Positions 23,736-36,250 of a stretch of 64,000 bases of DNA are shown piece after piece. The notes under the pieces are model-generated. The model had not been told where the DNA came from and ran no database searches. It saw nothing but the letters and a program-made list of their open reading frames with translations. Source of the stretch: Cupriavidus agavae. GTDB lineage: Bacteria > Pseudomonadota > Gammaproteobacteria > Burkholderiales > Burkholderiaceae. The stretch's first letter is position 1. Each line of letters opens with the position of its first letter. Location of the stretch: positions 1 to 64,000 of the forward strand of contig NZ_SGXM01000014.1 of the NCBI RefSeq assembly GCF_004217045.1. Reading direction: 5' to 3'. The position numbers and the translations under genes were made by a program.

Positions 23736-25391
23736 ATGAAATCGAAGCTTATTTTGACGGGCCTGATGGCGGCCGTGCTGACCGCTTGCGGCGGTGGTGG
23801 GGATGGTGGGTCGGCCACTGGCGGTACGGGTGGCACTGGCGGCACGGGTGGCACCGTGCAGACCACGAAAATCTCGGGCACGGCGGCAGTGGGCGCCGCC
23901 ATCGGCAACGCCCAGGTGCAGGCCAAGTGCGCGTCGGGCAGCGGTACGGCAACCACAGCCGCCGATGGCACCTTCACGATCAATATTCCCAACGTCAAGC
24001 GCCCCTGCGTGCTGAGCGTGACGGCGCCGGACAAGACGGTGCTGCACTCGGTGGTGGAAGCCGGCACGGACACCACGGTCGTGGCAAACATCACGCCGCT
24101 GACCGAACTGATCACGGCGGCACTGGCCCAGGGCGACACGAACGCATTCTTCGCGCAATTCGACGCCACGGCGCAAGGCCGCCTGACCACTGCGAACCTG
24201 ACTGCCGCGAACGGTACCGTGACCCAGATGCTGGCCGGGCTGGTCGACCTGAGCTCGACGGACGCTATCAAGGGCACGCTGGTCGCCGCCAACGGTAACA
24301 ATGCCGGTAACGCGCTGGACAAGCTGCTCGATCAGCTGGCCGACATCCTGGAAAAGTCGAAGACCAGCGTGTCCGATCTCTCGCAGGCCGTGGCCAGCAA
24401 CGCCGGCACCGCCGCCATCAAGACGGCGCTCCAGCCGGCCTCCGCCACCTGCGCCGGCCTGCGGACCGGCAAGTACTGGGCCGTGGGCAACGGCGGCGTG
24501 GCGCCGGCGCAGTTCGACGCCGCTACGCTGGCTTTTACGGCCACCGACGAGTCGGGCAATGCCTCGTCCCTGATGACGTTCGTTCCGACCCAGGGCCAGA
24601 ACTGCCGCTTCACGTCCGATAGCAGCAGCAACCCGATCGACTTCCAGGTCTCCAGCTCCGGCCTGGCGCTGGTGAACGGCAGCGGCATGGAGCAGGTGCC
24701 GGGCTTCATGATCCCGGCCCAGCAGATCGCCCTGGCTGAACTGGCTGGCGACTGGAACGCGCTCGGCTTCGAACGCGACGACAACACCCAGCCTTACATC
24801 CCGTCGCGCATCACGTTCAAGGTTGGCGCCGATGGCAAGTTCTCGGCGGGTGCCGACTGCACGGGCGTGAATTCGTGCCAGCCCTGGGCCGCCAACGAGC
24901 TGCCCACGCTGACCGCCGCCACCGATGGCTCCTTCGTCCTGACCGATGAAGGCGGTACCGCCAAGGTGCTGGTCTTCAGGGGTACGGACGGCCTGTACAC
25001 GGCGGTGATCACCCATGAGAACGGCGTGCTGATCGCTTCGAAGCAGGTGACGCGCGCGCTTCCGGTGGCGGGCAGCAAGAGCAGCTACTGGGACACGACG
25101 TACTTCCCGGTCGGCAGCCCGACCTCCTCGGCCGAAAGCACGGAGATCATGACTGCCGAGCCCTCGACCGGCGTCTACACGCGCAAGCGCGTCAGCGACG
25201 GCCGTATCGACACCTGGATGCAGAACAGCCCGGCCCCCGGCCTGCGCTATCGCGCTCGGACGAACGACGCGACGGCCCGCGAAGGCATTTCGTTGACCCT
25301 CGGCAACACAGGTGTTGGCGTTCTGATCAGCCTCGACGCCGCCTCGCGTTTCTTCGACGTCTCGGTCCTGCGCCCGACCGCAGCCCAGTAA
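23736..25391 (+). CDS. Lipoprotein of unknown function, Gly/Thr-rich linker
   Basis: A 551-residue product with a lipoprotein signal peptide and lipobox LTAC (Cys at about residue 18). A GGTGGTGGTGG linker follows, then a carboxypeptidase-regulatory-like beta-sandwich (~45-115) and a helical segment, with a beta-rich C-terminal half. No acidic residue directly follows the Cys, so outer-membrane sorting is expected. Similar large lipoproteins are common and unnamed in Cupriavidus and relatives. A good terminator follows. It lies just upstream of the two-partner secretion locus but has its own terminator, so a joint role is unproven. Confidence 0.75.
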   Translation: MKSKLILTGLMAAVLTACGGGGDGGSATGGTGGTGGTGGTVQTTKISGTAAVGAAIGNAQVQAKCASGSGTATTAADGTFTINIPNVKRPCVLSVTAPDKTVLHSVVEAGTDTTVVANITPLTELITAALAQGDTNAFFAQFDATAQGRLTTANLTAANGTVTQMLAGLVDLSSTDAIKGTLVAANGNNAGNALDKLLDQLADILEKSKTSVSDLSQAVASNAGTAAIKTALQPASATCAGLRTGKYWAVGNGGVAPAQFDAATLAFTATDESGNASSLMTFVPTQGQNCRFTSDSSSNPIDFQVSSSGLALVNGSGMEQVPGFMIPAQQIALAELAGDWNALGFERDDNTQPYIPSRITFKVGADGKFSAGADCTGVNSCQPWAANELPTLTAATDGSFVLTDEGGTAKVLVFRGTDGLYTAVITHENGVLIASKQVTRALPVAGSKSSYWDTTYFPVGSPTSSAESTEIMTAEPSTGVYTRKRVSDGRIDTWMQNSPAPGLRYRARTNDATAREGISLTLGNTGVGVLISLDAASRFFDVSVLRPTAAQ

Positions 25392-25430
25392 AGCCCTGCC
25401 CGGCGGCACCCGCCGCCACTGCATCACCCG

Positions 25431-25459
25431 AAAAGGTCCGCCTCCGTGCGGACCTTTTT
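25431..25459 (+). terminator. Intrinsic terminator after lipoprotein gene
   Basis: Stem aaaaggtccg/cggaccttttt with an 8-base loop, followed by a T-rich run. It insulates the lipoprotein gene from the downstream two-partner secretion genes. Confidence 0.9.
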
Positions 25460-25617
25460 CTTTTTTGTTCCCACGTTGCAATTTTCGTAGTTCGGCGATT
25501 TTTGCCAGGACAGCCCGCTGCTAGTGTCCGGAGCCTGCACGCCACGCACTTCCGCGCCGCGTGACATCTGCCGGCGCGAGGGCCGGCCAGTTCCTATTTG
25601 GCATAAGAAATCGCAGC

Positions 25618-27423
25618 ATGGGTCGAAGCCTGGCTTATCGGTTGAGCCGCGCCATTCCGGCGGCGGGCGTGTGGTGGGGCGGCCTGGCGCTGGCGCAGGT
25701 GCCGCCCGATGTCGCGGACGCGGTGCGCCGCACGCAGCGCGAGCAGAGCCAGCAACTGCAGCGCGAGCGCAGCGTCGAGGACGCCAGCGAACGTGCCCGG
25801 CAGCTGCAGGCGCCCACCGTGGCGCTGGAAGGCGAAGCCCGCCCATCCGACGCGTTCTCGGCAGACCTGCCGGTGGAGTCGCCGTGCTTCGACATCGCCA
25901 CGCTGGTGCTCGAAGTTCCGGCGCAGATGCCACCGGAGACCCACCGCCTCGGCGCCAGCACCTTGCCGATGGACCCCTTCCGCTTCGCACAGGACTACCT
26001 CGACCGCTTCGCGGGCCAGTGCATCGGCCGCGACGGCATCAACACCATCGTCCGCCGGCTCGGCGCCCAGATCCTCGGGCGTGGCTACACCACCACGCGG
26101 GTGGCCGTACCGGCACAGGACCTGGCTTCCGGCACGCTGCGCCTCACGCTGATACCCGGCGTGATCCGGCAGATCCGCTTCGCCGACGCGGCTACGCGTG
26201 GCACGTGGCGCACGGCCTTCCCGGCGCGCCCGGGCGACCTGCTCGACATCCGCGACCTCGAACAAGGTCTCGAACAGATGAAACGCGTGCCGAGCCAGGA
26301 CGTGGAAATGCAGATCGTGCCCGCCGAGCTGCCCGGCGAATCCGATGTCGTGATCACGGTGAGACGGCAGAAGCCGTGGAAGCTGGTGGCCGGACTCGAC
26401 GACAGCGGCAGCCCGGGCACCGGCAAGCTGCAAGCCAACGCCTCGGTGGGCATCGACAATCTTCTGGGGCTGAACGACCTGTTCAACGTCGGCGGCAGCC
26501 ACGATGCCAACACCGGCCAGGGCGGTCGCGGCACGTGGGGCGCCAATGCCAGCTACACGGTGCCCTGGGGCGACTGGACCTTCGGCGCCAGCGCCTCCAC
26601 CTACCAGTACTTCCAGCGCATCGCCGGCAATAACGAGACGTTCGAGTCGAGCGGCGATTCCAGATCCGCCGAGCTGAAGGCCCAGTACCTGCTGCAGCGC
26701 GACCAGTTCCAGAAGAACACGCTGCAGTTCCGGCTGGGCCGGCGGTGGAGCCACGCGTTCATCGCCGATACCGAGATCCTGAACCAGCAGCGCAACACCA
26801 CGTTCGCCGAGCTGGCGTGGCTGCATCGGCGGCAATTGGGCCCGGCCCAGCTCGATCTGCAACTGGCCTACCGCTTTGGCGTGCCGTGGTTTGGCGGCCA
26901 GACGCAGGTCCGCACGCTGGAACCCGACGCGCCAGGCCTGCGCAACAGGTTCCTCTATCGCGTGGCGGTGCTCGATGCCACGCTGGCCGTGCCGCTCAGC
27001 CTGCCCGCGGGCGATTCGCGCCGTCTGCCGCTGCGCTACGTCACCACGGTTCATGGCCAGTACACCGGGCAAGCCACGTTCTCCAGCGAGTTCCTGTCGA
27101 TCGGCAACCGCTGGACCGTGCGCGGCTTCGACGGTGACCTGACGCTGGCCGCCGAGCGCGGTGCCTACTGGCGCAACGACCTCGAAGTGCCGCTCGGCGG
27201 CAGCGGCTACACCGCCTACCTGGCGCTCGACGCGGGCACCGTGGGCGGTCCCAGCGCTGCATGGCTGGCTGGCCGCACGCTGGCCGGCACCGCCGTGGGC
27301 CTGCGCGGCAGCCCGTTCCGGGGCCTGTACTTCGACGCCTTTCTCGGCTGGCCGCTCTACCAGCCCGACACCTTCCCGACCCGCAAGCCAACCGGCGGCT
27401 TCTCTGTCTCCCATCAGTACTGA
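25618..27423 (+). CDS. Two-partner secretion outer-membrane transporter (TpsB, FhaC/ShlB/CdiB family)
   Basis: A 601-residue Omp85-superfamily barrel that exports the adjacent TpsA/CdiA protein. A signal peptide ends near residue 27 (LALAQ). A polar linker helix segment (~30-65), POTRA domains (~85-235) and a 16-strand barrel (~240-601) follow. The signature VRGF motif of the L6 loop is at residues 501-504 (TVRGFDGDL). The last residue is aromatic (Tyr), as expected for barrel assembly. An in-frame GTG at 25561 is possible but ATG 25618 begins a better signal peptide. The order B-A-I matches E. coli-type CDI loci rather than the Burkholderia bcpAIOB order. Confidence 0.93.
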   Translation: MGRSLAYRLSRAIPAAGVWWGGLALAQVPPDVADAVRRTQREQSQQLQRERSVEDASERARQLQAPTVALEGEARPSDAFSADLPVESPCFDIATLVLEVPAQMPPETHRLGASTLPMDPFRFAQDYLDRFAGQCIGRDGINTIVRRLGAQILGRGYTTTRVAVPAQDLASGTLRLTLIPGVIRQIRFADAATRGTWRTAFPARPGDLLDIRDLEQGLEQMKRVPSQDVEMQIVPAELPGESDVVITVRRQKPWKLVAGLDDSGSPGTGKLQANASVGIDNLLGLNDLFNVGGSHDANTGQGGRGTWGANASYTVPWGDWTFGASASTYQYFQRIAGNNETFESSGDSRSAELKAQYLLQRDQFQKNTLQFRLGRRWSHAFIADTEILNQQRNTTFAELAWLHRRQLGPAQLDLQLAYRFGVPWFGGQTQVRTLEPDAPGLRNRFLYRVAVLDATLAVPLSLPAGDSRRLPLRYVTTVHGQYTGQATFSSEFLSIGNRWTVRGFDGDLTLAAERGAYWRNDLEVPLGGSGYTAYLALDAGTVGGPSAAWLAGRTLAGTAVGLRGSPFRGLYFDAFLGWPLYQPDTFPTRKPTGGFSVSHQY

Positions 27424-27455
27424 ACGCGGCCCGCAGCGCGCCTGAATCGTCGATC

Positions 27456-30400
27456 ATGAACAACAATCGCTATCGCCTGGTTTTCAACAAGACGCGCGGC
27501 ATGCTCGTGGCTGTTGCCGAGTGCGCGGCATCGCGCGGCAAGTCCGCCGGCGGCCAGTCTGGAGCGCGTGCCGCGCCGGCCTCGCCCGTGCTCGCGACGC
27601 TGCGTGCCATCGCCTGGAGCGCACTGCTGCTGCTCGGCGTGGTGCACGGGGCGGCGGCCCAGATCGTGGCCGACCCCGCCGGGCGGGGGCCGGGCGTGAC
27701 CACGGCACCGAACGGCGTGCCGCTGGTCAACATCAACCGGCCTTCGGGCGCCGGGGTGTCGCACAACCAGTACCAGCAGTTCTCGGTCGATGGCCGGGGC
27801 GCGATCCTCAACAACGGCGCCGCGATCAGCCAGACCCAACTCGGCGGCCATGTGCCCGGCAACGCCAACCTTGGCACGAGCGGCCCGGCCCGGATCATCC
27901 TGAACGAGGTAACTGGCGGCAGTCCATCCCGGCTCAACGGTTTCGTGGAAGTGGCGGGCCAGCGTGCCGATGTGGTGATCTCGAACGGCAACGGCATCTC
28001 AGTGAACGGCGGGGGCTTCATCAACGCCAATCGGGCCACACTGACCACGGGCGCACCGGTCTTCGGCGGCGATGGCAGCCTGGCCGCCTTCCGGGTCACC
28101 CGCGGCGGCATCCAGGTGGAAGGGGCAGGCTTCAACGGCTCGGGCCTGGAGCAGGTGGACCTCGTGGCGCGCTCGGTCACGCTGAATGGCAAGCTCTGGG
28201 CCGACCGCGCCAATGTGGTCTCCGGAGCGAACCGCGTGGACTACCCGGGCCTTGGCGTGCAGGTGATCGAAGGAGAGGGGGAGCGGCCCACCGTGGGCAT
28301 CGACGTGGCCAGCCTCGGCGGCATGTACGCCAACCGTATCCGGCTGGTGGGCACCGAGGCGGGCGTCGGCGTGCGCAACGCGGGCACACTGGCAGCCCAG
28401 GCGGGGGACTTCTCGATCGACAGCGCCGGGCGCGTGGTGCTTGGCGGAACCACTTCGGCCACCGGCGCGCTCGCGGTGCGCGGCGCGCAGGGTATCGATA
28501 ACCGGGGCTCGACGGCCGCTGGCGACGCGATGACGCTGGCCAGTGACGCCTCGGTCGATAACACTGGCACCTTGATTGCGGGCGGCGATCTCGCCCTGAC
28601 TGGGCAGACGCTGCACTCGACGGGCACGCTCGCGGCCGGCATCGACGCCAACGGCAGGGCCAGCCAGTCCGGCAGCCTGCGCCTGAAGGCGGGGGGCGTC
28701 GCCACGGCGACTGGCGACAACCTCGCCGGCCAACGCGTGGAGATCGATGCGGCCCGCATCCAGCTCGGCGGCAGCCGGACCCAGGCCGGGGCCGATATCG
28801 CCGTGACGGCGCGCAACGGCGGCGTTGGGTTGGCCGGCGCGCGCGTGTACGCAGCGGGCAGGCTGGAGGCCGGAGCGCGCGGATCGATCGACACGCGCGG
28901 CGCCCAGGTTGCGGCGGCCACGATCGACGCGAAAGCATCAGGCGACATCGACAACTCGGGCGGCACGCTGGAGGCAACCGGCTCGCTGGACGTGGAAGCC
29001 GGCGGCAAACTCGCCAATGCCAACGGCCGGATCATCAACACCGGCACGGGCAGCACGCAGGTGGCGGCCGCGACGATCGACAACACGGGCGAGGCCATGC
29101 TGGGCGGCAATGGCGATGCCAGCATCCGGGCGGATCGGATTGCCAACACTGCCGGGGGACAACTGGTTTCGGGCGGTGCGCTCGCCATCGCGGCAGGCGA
29201 GTCCTTCGACAATGCCGGCGGCAAGACCTACGCCGGCACCGGCCTGGCGCTTGACGCGCAGGACGCGGCCGTCAGTAACGATGGCGGCAGCCTGGCGGCC
29301 GGCACCAGTGCGGTGCTGCGTGCAGGCAGCCTGAGCAACGCGGGCGGCAAAGTCCTCGCGGACGCCGATATCGCGCTCGAAACCGGCCGGCTCACGGGCC
29401 CCGGCACGATCCATGCCGGCCGTGACCTCGCACTGACCCTTGGCGGCGCCTATGTCAATGCCGCCGGCAACGTGCTGAGGGCCGAGCGTGACCTGGCAAT
29501 CAAGGCGCACGGGGCGTTCACGAACCAGGCGCGGCTGGAAGCGGTACGGGGTTTGCAGCTCGACGCCGCACGCATCGACAATCAGGCCGGCGCCGTCATC
29601 CACGCCGGCACCACCACGCTGACCACGTTGGGGGCCCTGAGCAACGCTGGCCGGATCGAGGGCGATACGCTGACCACCGCCAGCGCCACGCTCGCGAACA
29701 GCGGCACCATGCTCGCCGACGTGCTGACCAGCCAGGCGGAGCGCATCGGCAACGATGGCCCCCATGCCGTGATGGCGGCTACCGGCGTGCTGAACCTGTA
29801 CGGCAGCGCGCTGGTCAGCAACACCAACGGCGCCACGGTCTACAGCCTCGGCGATATCAACATCGCCGCCGATGGCGAGCGCGACGAGCGGGGCCTGCTG
29901 AAGCACCGCGCGGCGCGAGTGGTCAACGACAGCAGCACCATCGAGGGCGGCAGCAGCTATGGCGTGGTGGAAATCGCCGCGCAGGAACTGGTCAATCAGC
30001 GCCCCGCGCCCGTGGTGGAGCGCGACACCACCACCGAGACGAAGCACGAGCGGAAGCGCGAAAAGTACGTGCATTGCGCCACGTCCAACGCCTACCCGCA
30101 GATGGGATGTACTTGGGCGGTCTGGGCCGGGCCCTACAAGACGCCTGTCGACGGCACGTTCGACGCGGCGCAGATTGTCTCGCACGATACCGGCAAGAAG
30201 CGGCTGGTCGTCAACATCAACGGCGTGGCGACCCGGATCGACTACAACACGCTGACGGACACCGATGGCGTGCTGGCCGTGAACTACTGGGACGGCTACG
30301 ACCGCGACATCCACTACGACCCGGCCAGCGAGTACGCCACGCGCAACGACGCGCGCAAGAACTGGCAGCGGGTGGAGATCGCCCGGGACACGACGACCAC

Positions 30401-33400
30401 CACCACTACGGAGCGCGACGCCAATCCCGACCAGCGCGGCGCCAACCTGATCAGCGGCGGGGGCATGATACTGGCCAACGTCGGCACGCTGACGAACGCC
30501 TACAGCCAGATCGCCTCGGGCGGCGACATGCTGATCGGCGACGTGGAACAGTCGGGCGATGTCGCCTCCGGCCAGTTTGGCTCCACCAAGGTCGTCAACA
30601 CGGGCCGCACGCTGTTCGAACGCACGCGCCACGACATTGTCTCGACCTACGCCTGGAACAAGGAGATCGACAAGGACGTGGGGCCGGTGGTGCAGCCGAG
30701 CATCATCGAAACGCCGAAGGAAGTCGGCTCGATCGGCGGCACGATCACCGCCGGAAACAGGCTGACGATATACGGCGGCGGCATCCGCAACGAGGACGTC
30801 GGCAAGCTGGACCCGCTGGCCGGCACGGGCAGCACCGGCCTGCCGGGCATCGATGGCGGGGCCACGGGCGGCAGGGCGTCGCTGGCCAATACCCCGTTGA
30901 CGCTGCCGTCGAACGGGCTGTTCCACTATCGCAGCGACCCCGACGCCACGTACCTGATCGAGTCGGACCCGCGTTTCGCCAGCTACGGTAACTTCCTGTC
31001 GTCGGACTACATGCTGGGTCTGCTCGGCATCGATCCGTCGCTGACGCAGAAGCGCCTTGGCGACGGCTTCTACGAGCAGAAGCTGATCCGCGACCAGATT
31101 ACCGAACTGAGCGGCCGCGTGTACCTGGCCGGCCATGACAATGCCGAGGACCAGTACACGGCATTGATGGCGGCGGGCGTCCAGGTAGCCCAGCAGTTCA
31201 ACATCCTGCCCGGCATGGCGCTGACCGCCGCGCAGATGTCGGCGCTGACCACCGACATTGTCTGGCTGGTCTCCGAGACGGTCACGCTGCCCGATGGCGG
31301 CAAGCAGAGCGTCATGGTCCCGCGTGTCTACCTGGCGCAGGCCAACGCCGCGGACCTGAAGCCCAACGGGGCATTGATCGCCGCCGAGGATATCGAACTG
31401 CGCGAGTCGGGATCGATGCGCAACAGTGGCGTGATCGACGCCGGCAGCCGGCTGTCGATCGGCGCCGCGCAGGACCTGCACAACCGTGGCGGCACGCTGC
31501 GCAGCGCGGGCGTGGCGGCGATCACGGCGGGTCGCGACATCGTCAACGAGTCAGGCCAGATCCGGGCCGACCAGCTCGGGCTCGTGGCCGGCCGCGACAT
31601 TCGCAACGAGACGCTGTTCGACCAGCAAGGCGTGACGCACGCGGCGGGCAATGCCCAGGCGTCGGCGAGCCTGTTCGGCAGGCAGGCTGGCATCACCTCG
31701 ACCGGGGACCTGCTGGTCTCCGCCGGGCGCGATGTCAGGCTGGCGGCCGCCACGCTGGCAGCCGGCGGCGACGGCACGGTGGTGGCCGGCGGACAGTTGA
31801 CGCTCGACGCGCTGGCCGGCCGGACGGCGCAGTCGGTCTATGAGAGCCCGAGGCAGAACAGCGCCGACAGCGAGGTCCGGCACGCCGTCTCGACCCTCCG
31901 CACGGGCGGCAGCCTGGCCACCAGCAGCGGCGGCGATACCACGCTGCGCGGCGCCCAGGTGCAGGCTGGGGCGGACCTGACGATGATCGCCGGCGGCGAC
32001 TTTGTCGCCCAGGCCGTGACCGACGAGCGCACGCACGACAGCGTCGGCCGCAGCCGCAAGCACCAGCGCGAAGAACACAGCCGCGACCAGGCCACGGTGG
32101 GTGTATCGATTTCGGCGGGCGGTAACGCCACGCTGGCGGCCGTGAAGGCCGGCGACAACGGCGGCGGCGTCAAGCGCACGGACGGCAAGGGCAACGTCGA
32201 ACTGATCGGTGCGACGGTCACGGCCGGCGCCGATGGCAAGGGCGAAGGCGCCCTGACGGTAGTGGGTGACCGCAACGTCACCGTGGCCGAAGCGCGCGAG
32301 TTGCACGACAGCAGCCTCGATGTCAGCTCGCGCAGCGGCAGCTTCGTGCGCCGCACGTCGAAGAATGCCAGCACGAGCAGCCGCGCCGACCTCGGCGTGG
32401 GAAGCACGCTGTCCGCCGATTCCGTCAAGATCCAGGCCGGCAACGACCTGCTGGTGCGCCAGAGCCAGATTGCCGGCACCACCGGCGTGACCCTGCGTGC
32501 CACCGAGGGCAACGTACTCGTCACGGCCGGACAGAACATCCGCGAGGAAAGCCAGTCGCAATCGCGCAAGACCTCGGGCGTTTCCGGCTTCGCCGGGCAG
32601 GGCGGCATCGGCGTGGGCGTTGGCAGCAGCCGCGCCAGCAGCGCGAGCCATACGCTGGCCGTCACCCAGAGCGACGCGCGCAGCATGGTCGGCGCCAGCA
32701 ACGGCAACGTGGTGATCGTGGCCGGCAAGGACGCGGCGATCATCGGCAGCGATCTCGTGGCTGGGCGCCATGCCGCCGAAGCCGATCCAGCGGCGGGCAA
32801 CATCGATATCCAGGCGAAGAACGTGATGGTCGCCGAGGGCGTGGATCGTATCGCGCAAGATGCCAGCGCCAGCCGCAGGTCGAGCGGCCTGTCGGTGGCA
32901 TTGGTGGGCACGCCGTTCGACACCCACAAGAACCTCGACGCGGTGCACAAGGACGGCAGCGCCGTGCCCGCGCGCTTGGCACCGTCAAGGAACTGGGCGC
33001 CTCGGCGCTGACCACGCCGCAGATCGCGGTCTCGGCCGGGAGCCAGCGCAGCAGCAGCGAGTTCTCCAGCGTCGCCACGGTCAGTAGCGGCAGCAGCCTG
33101 ACGGGCGCCGGCAACGTTCGCGTCCGCGCAACCGGCAGCGGAGAGACCGATGCTGCCGGCAAGGCGCTCGACGGCAACATCCTCGCCTCGGGCAGCACCA
33201 TCAGCGCTGGCGGCGCTGCGCTGCTGGACGCCGAGCGCGGCGTGACGATACAGGCCTCGACCGACACCTACAGCGAGCGCAGCAGCGCCCGCAACAGCGG
33301 CTGGAAGATCAGTGGCGCCTCGCCCTCGCTCGGCGACGTGGCCCGGCATATCGGCGGCGGACCAAACAACAGCGGCGTGGGCATGGTGCCTTTCGGCACC

Positions 33401-36250
33401 GAGCGCGCCAGCAGTAGCGGCGAGGTTGCCAGCAGCCGGCAGAACGCCAGCATGGTGACGGGCAATACCGTCGGCATCAAGGCACGCACTGGCGACATCA
33501 CGCTGACAGGCAGCGGCCTTGCAGCCGAGGGCGACATCGGCCTGTCGGCTGCCCAGGGCAAGATCGACATCCTGTCCGGCCAGGACACGCTGTCACAACG
33601 CAGCGACAGTGTCAGCCGCAAGATCGGCGACCTGGGCGGCACCGGCTACGCGGGCACGGTTGGCATGCGCAGCGAATCGCGCCATGCGGACGGCACGCAG
33701 GCCACGCAGAACACGATCCGCAGCCAGGTGGTCAGCCAGACCGGCAACGTGACGATGGTGGCGAAGGACGACATCACCGCGCGCGGCGCCGACATCGCCG
33801 CCGGCAACGACCTGACGATGATCGGCCGCAACGTCGTGCTCGACCCCGCCGAGGATGCGGCGAGCCTGAACGAGCGCCACCGCGTGAGTCAGTACGGCAC
33901 CACGCTCGCGCTGTCCGGCTATACGGTCACGGCGGCGCAGGCCGTCGAGAACGCCGCGCGGGCGGTGGAGGAGAAGAAGGACGGCCGCGTGGCGACGCTG
34001 TACGGCGTGCAGGCCGGCCTGGCCGTGGCCAATGGCGTGCAGGGCATTCAGGCGGTGACCAGCGGTGGCACCAGCCCCACCGCCGCGATCAAGGTGACCG
34101 CCAGCGTGGGCGGCGGCACCCAGTCGAGTGAATCGCGCAGCCAGTCGAACACGTTCCAGGGCACGACGGTAAAGGCTGGCAATGCCGTGACCATCGTGGC
34201 AGCCGGATCGGGCGGCAAGGACGCGGACGGCTTTGCCAGCGAGGGCACCATCAGCGGCCGTGGCGTCCAGATCAGCGGCAGGACGGTGGACCTCAGCGCC
34301 GCTCGGGATGTCGATCTGGAAAGCGCCCGGGACCGCACTAGCCTGGACAGCCGCAGCAGCGGCAACAACGCCAGCGTGGGCGTGGGCTTCGGCATCGGCG
34401 GCGACCAGAACGGCTTCACCCTCGAACTGGCCGCGAGCCAGCAGCAGGGGAACGCGCGGGGCAACTCGGTGACGAACCGCAATGCCAGCGTGACGGCCAC
34501 CGACAAGCTGACCGTCACGAGCGGCCGCGACGCCAATCTCCGGGGCGCACAACTGATCGCCGACACCATCGGCGGCTCGGTGGGCCGCGATTTCAACATC
34601 GAGAGCCGCCCGGACACCGACGATTTCACCTCGCGCGAAACGTCATCGGGCATGCAGGCCAGCCTGTGCGTACCACCGTTCTGCGTCGGCACCACGGTCA
34701 ATGCCAGCGGCACCCACACGCAAGGCAAGACCGACAGCACCTACAGCTCGGTCAGGGAACAAAGCGGCATCTACGCGGGCCAGGGCGGCTTCGACATCGA
34801 GGTCAAGGGCAACACCGACCTCCGTGGCGGCATCCTCGCCAGCACGGCGGACCCGGAGAAGAACCGCCTGGTCACCGGCACGCTGACCACAAGCGATATC
34901 GACAACCACGCGTCGTACACGAGCGGCTCGTCGACGTTCGTCGGCAGCTACAGCGGCGGCAAGAGCGTGCCGGCCGACACCCCCGACGTCGGCCCGGCAG
35001 CACCGGCCCAGGTGAAGTGGGGCGGCGACAGCAACCTGCTGCAGGGCGTGGCCGGCAGCCTCGCGGCCACTGCCGCCGGCAACGCCCAGAAGGACCTCGG
35101 CGGCGACGCGTCGGGCAAGACGAAGAGCGCCATCGCCGCCGGCACGGTCAAGATCACCGACGATGCCGCACAGCTGGAAAGGACCGGCCAGACCGCCGAC
35201 GAAACCCTCGCCAACCTGAACCGCGACACCGAAAACGCGAACGACAGCATCGACAAGATCTTCGACGCGCAGAAGGTCAAGGACCAGCAGGAGCTGAACC
35301 GGATCAAGAGCGAAGTGGCGCAGCAGGCGGCGCCTTTGATTTACACGGCGGTGGGTGATCTGATCCAGCGTCAGCCGACTGAAGCGAAGGTCGCCGTGCA
35401 CGCCCTGGTCGGTGGCTTGATGGCAGAGGCGATGGGCGGCAAGTTCGTGGCGGGCGCGGCAGGCGATGCCGTAGCAACTGCCGCCGCCGAAATGGTCGGC
35501 CAGCAGATCCTCAGCAATCCGGATTTGCAAGGCATGTCTGCAGACGACCGGAAGGCGCTGGTGCAGCTCGCCGGCACCATCATCGCGGCCGGCGCTGGTG
35601 CGGCCATCGGCGACTCAAGGCATGAAGGGGCTGCGGCGGGAGCGGTAGGTGGGCTGGGTACGGAGTTCAACTGGGCAATGCATTTGCCCGGTGGCGGACT
35701 TCTCCCGCCGACACCGGCGGACACGCAGGGGCCTAGTTCGCCGCCGGGGAAGCCTATTAGTGACGGAGAGGAACGTGTTCTGACCGGGACGCCGGATCAG
35801 GCGGGGGAGAATGGTACGCCTCCCATGTATCAGCCTTTGGTTGATGCATGGAACCGTCTGGAGGAAGCTAACGATGTACTTTCGCAAGTTGCTGGAACTA
35901 TCCTGCCGAATCCATTGGCTCCCTTGGACGGATTAGGTGCAATATTTAGCGGAGAGGGAAAGGATCCGACCACCCCTACGGGACGTCGCGGAAGCCCGGG
36001 CGAGGTTAAAAACGGAACTAACAAACCGGCTGTGATTGATGGTAGAGACTATTCTGGTCACGCACTAGATCGAATGCAAGGAAGGGGTATTCCCCCTTCA
36101 GTGGTGGAACAGGTAATAAATGCCGGATCGGTCTACCCGACGAGTGTGGGAACAATCGGTTATTTTGACCCGATCAATAAAATTAGAGTTATTGTAAATT
36201 CTGATACCGGAAAAGTTATTACGGTCATTCCAGGGAGCCCAGGAAAATGA
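27456..36250 (+). pseudogene. Two-partner secretion exoprotein (FhaB/CdiA-like) interrupted by a frameshift
   Basis: Frame one runs 27456-33011 (1,851 residues) and stops at TGA. Coding continues in the next frame from about 32960 to 36250, so one net base is missing (or two extra) near 32950-32985. Intact, it would have about 2,930 residues. The N-terminus has the extended signal region (MNNNRYRLVFN, LVAVAE), then the TPS secretion domain (~70-330) with haemagglutinin repeats. The distal half has Fil_haemagg_2-type repeats and a PT-VENN-like pretoxin region with TEFN in place of VENN. The last ~75 residues (SGHALDRMQGRGIPP...VIVNSDTGKVITVIPG) look like a DUF4258/BECR-type RNase toxin. The frameshift could be real, phase variable or a sequencing error; if real, no toxin tip is delivered. 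Confidence 0.88.
35315..35345 (+). repeat. 31-bp direct repeat, copy 1 (in CdiA pretoxin region)
   Basis: This 31-base segment, starting gtggcgcagcaggcggcgcc, is identical to 36946-36976. It encodes VAQQAAPLIY in the CdiA pretoxin region and marks where the orphan C-terminus lines up with the main gene. Confidence 0.9.

Noticed and set aside
27414..27851. Minus-strand frames at the TpsB/TpsA junction
   Set aside because: Antisense to the signal region and TPS domain, with no ribosome site or motifs.
28938..31481. 847-codon antisense frame inside the TPS exoprotein
   Set aside because: A shadow of the haemagglutinin repeats; the product has no domain motifs.
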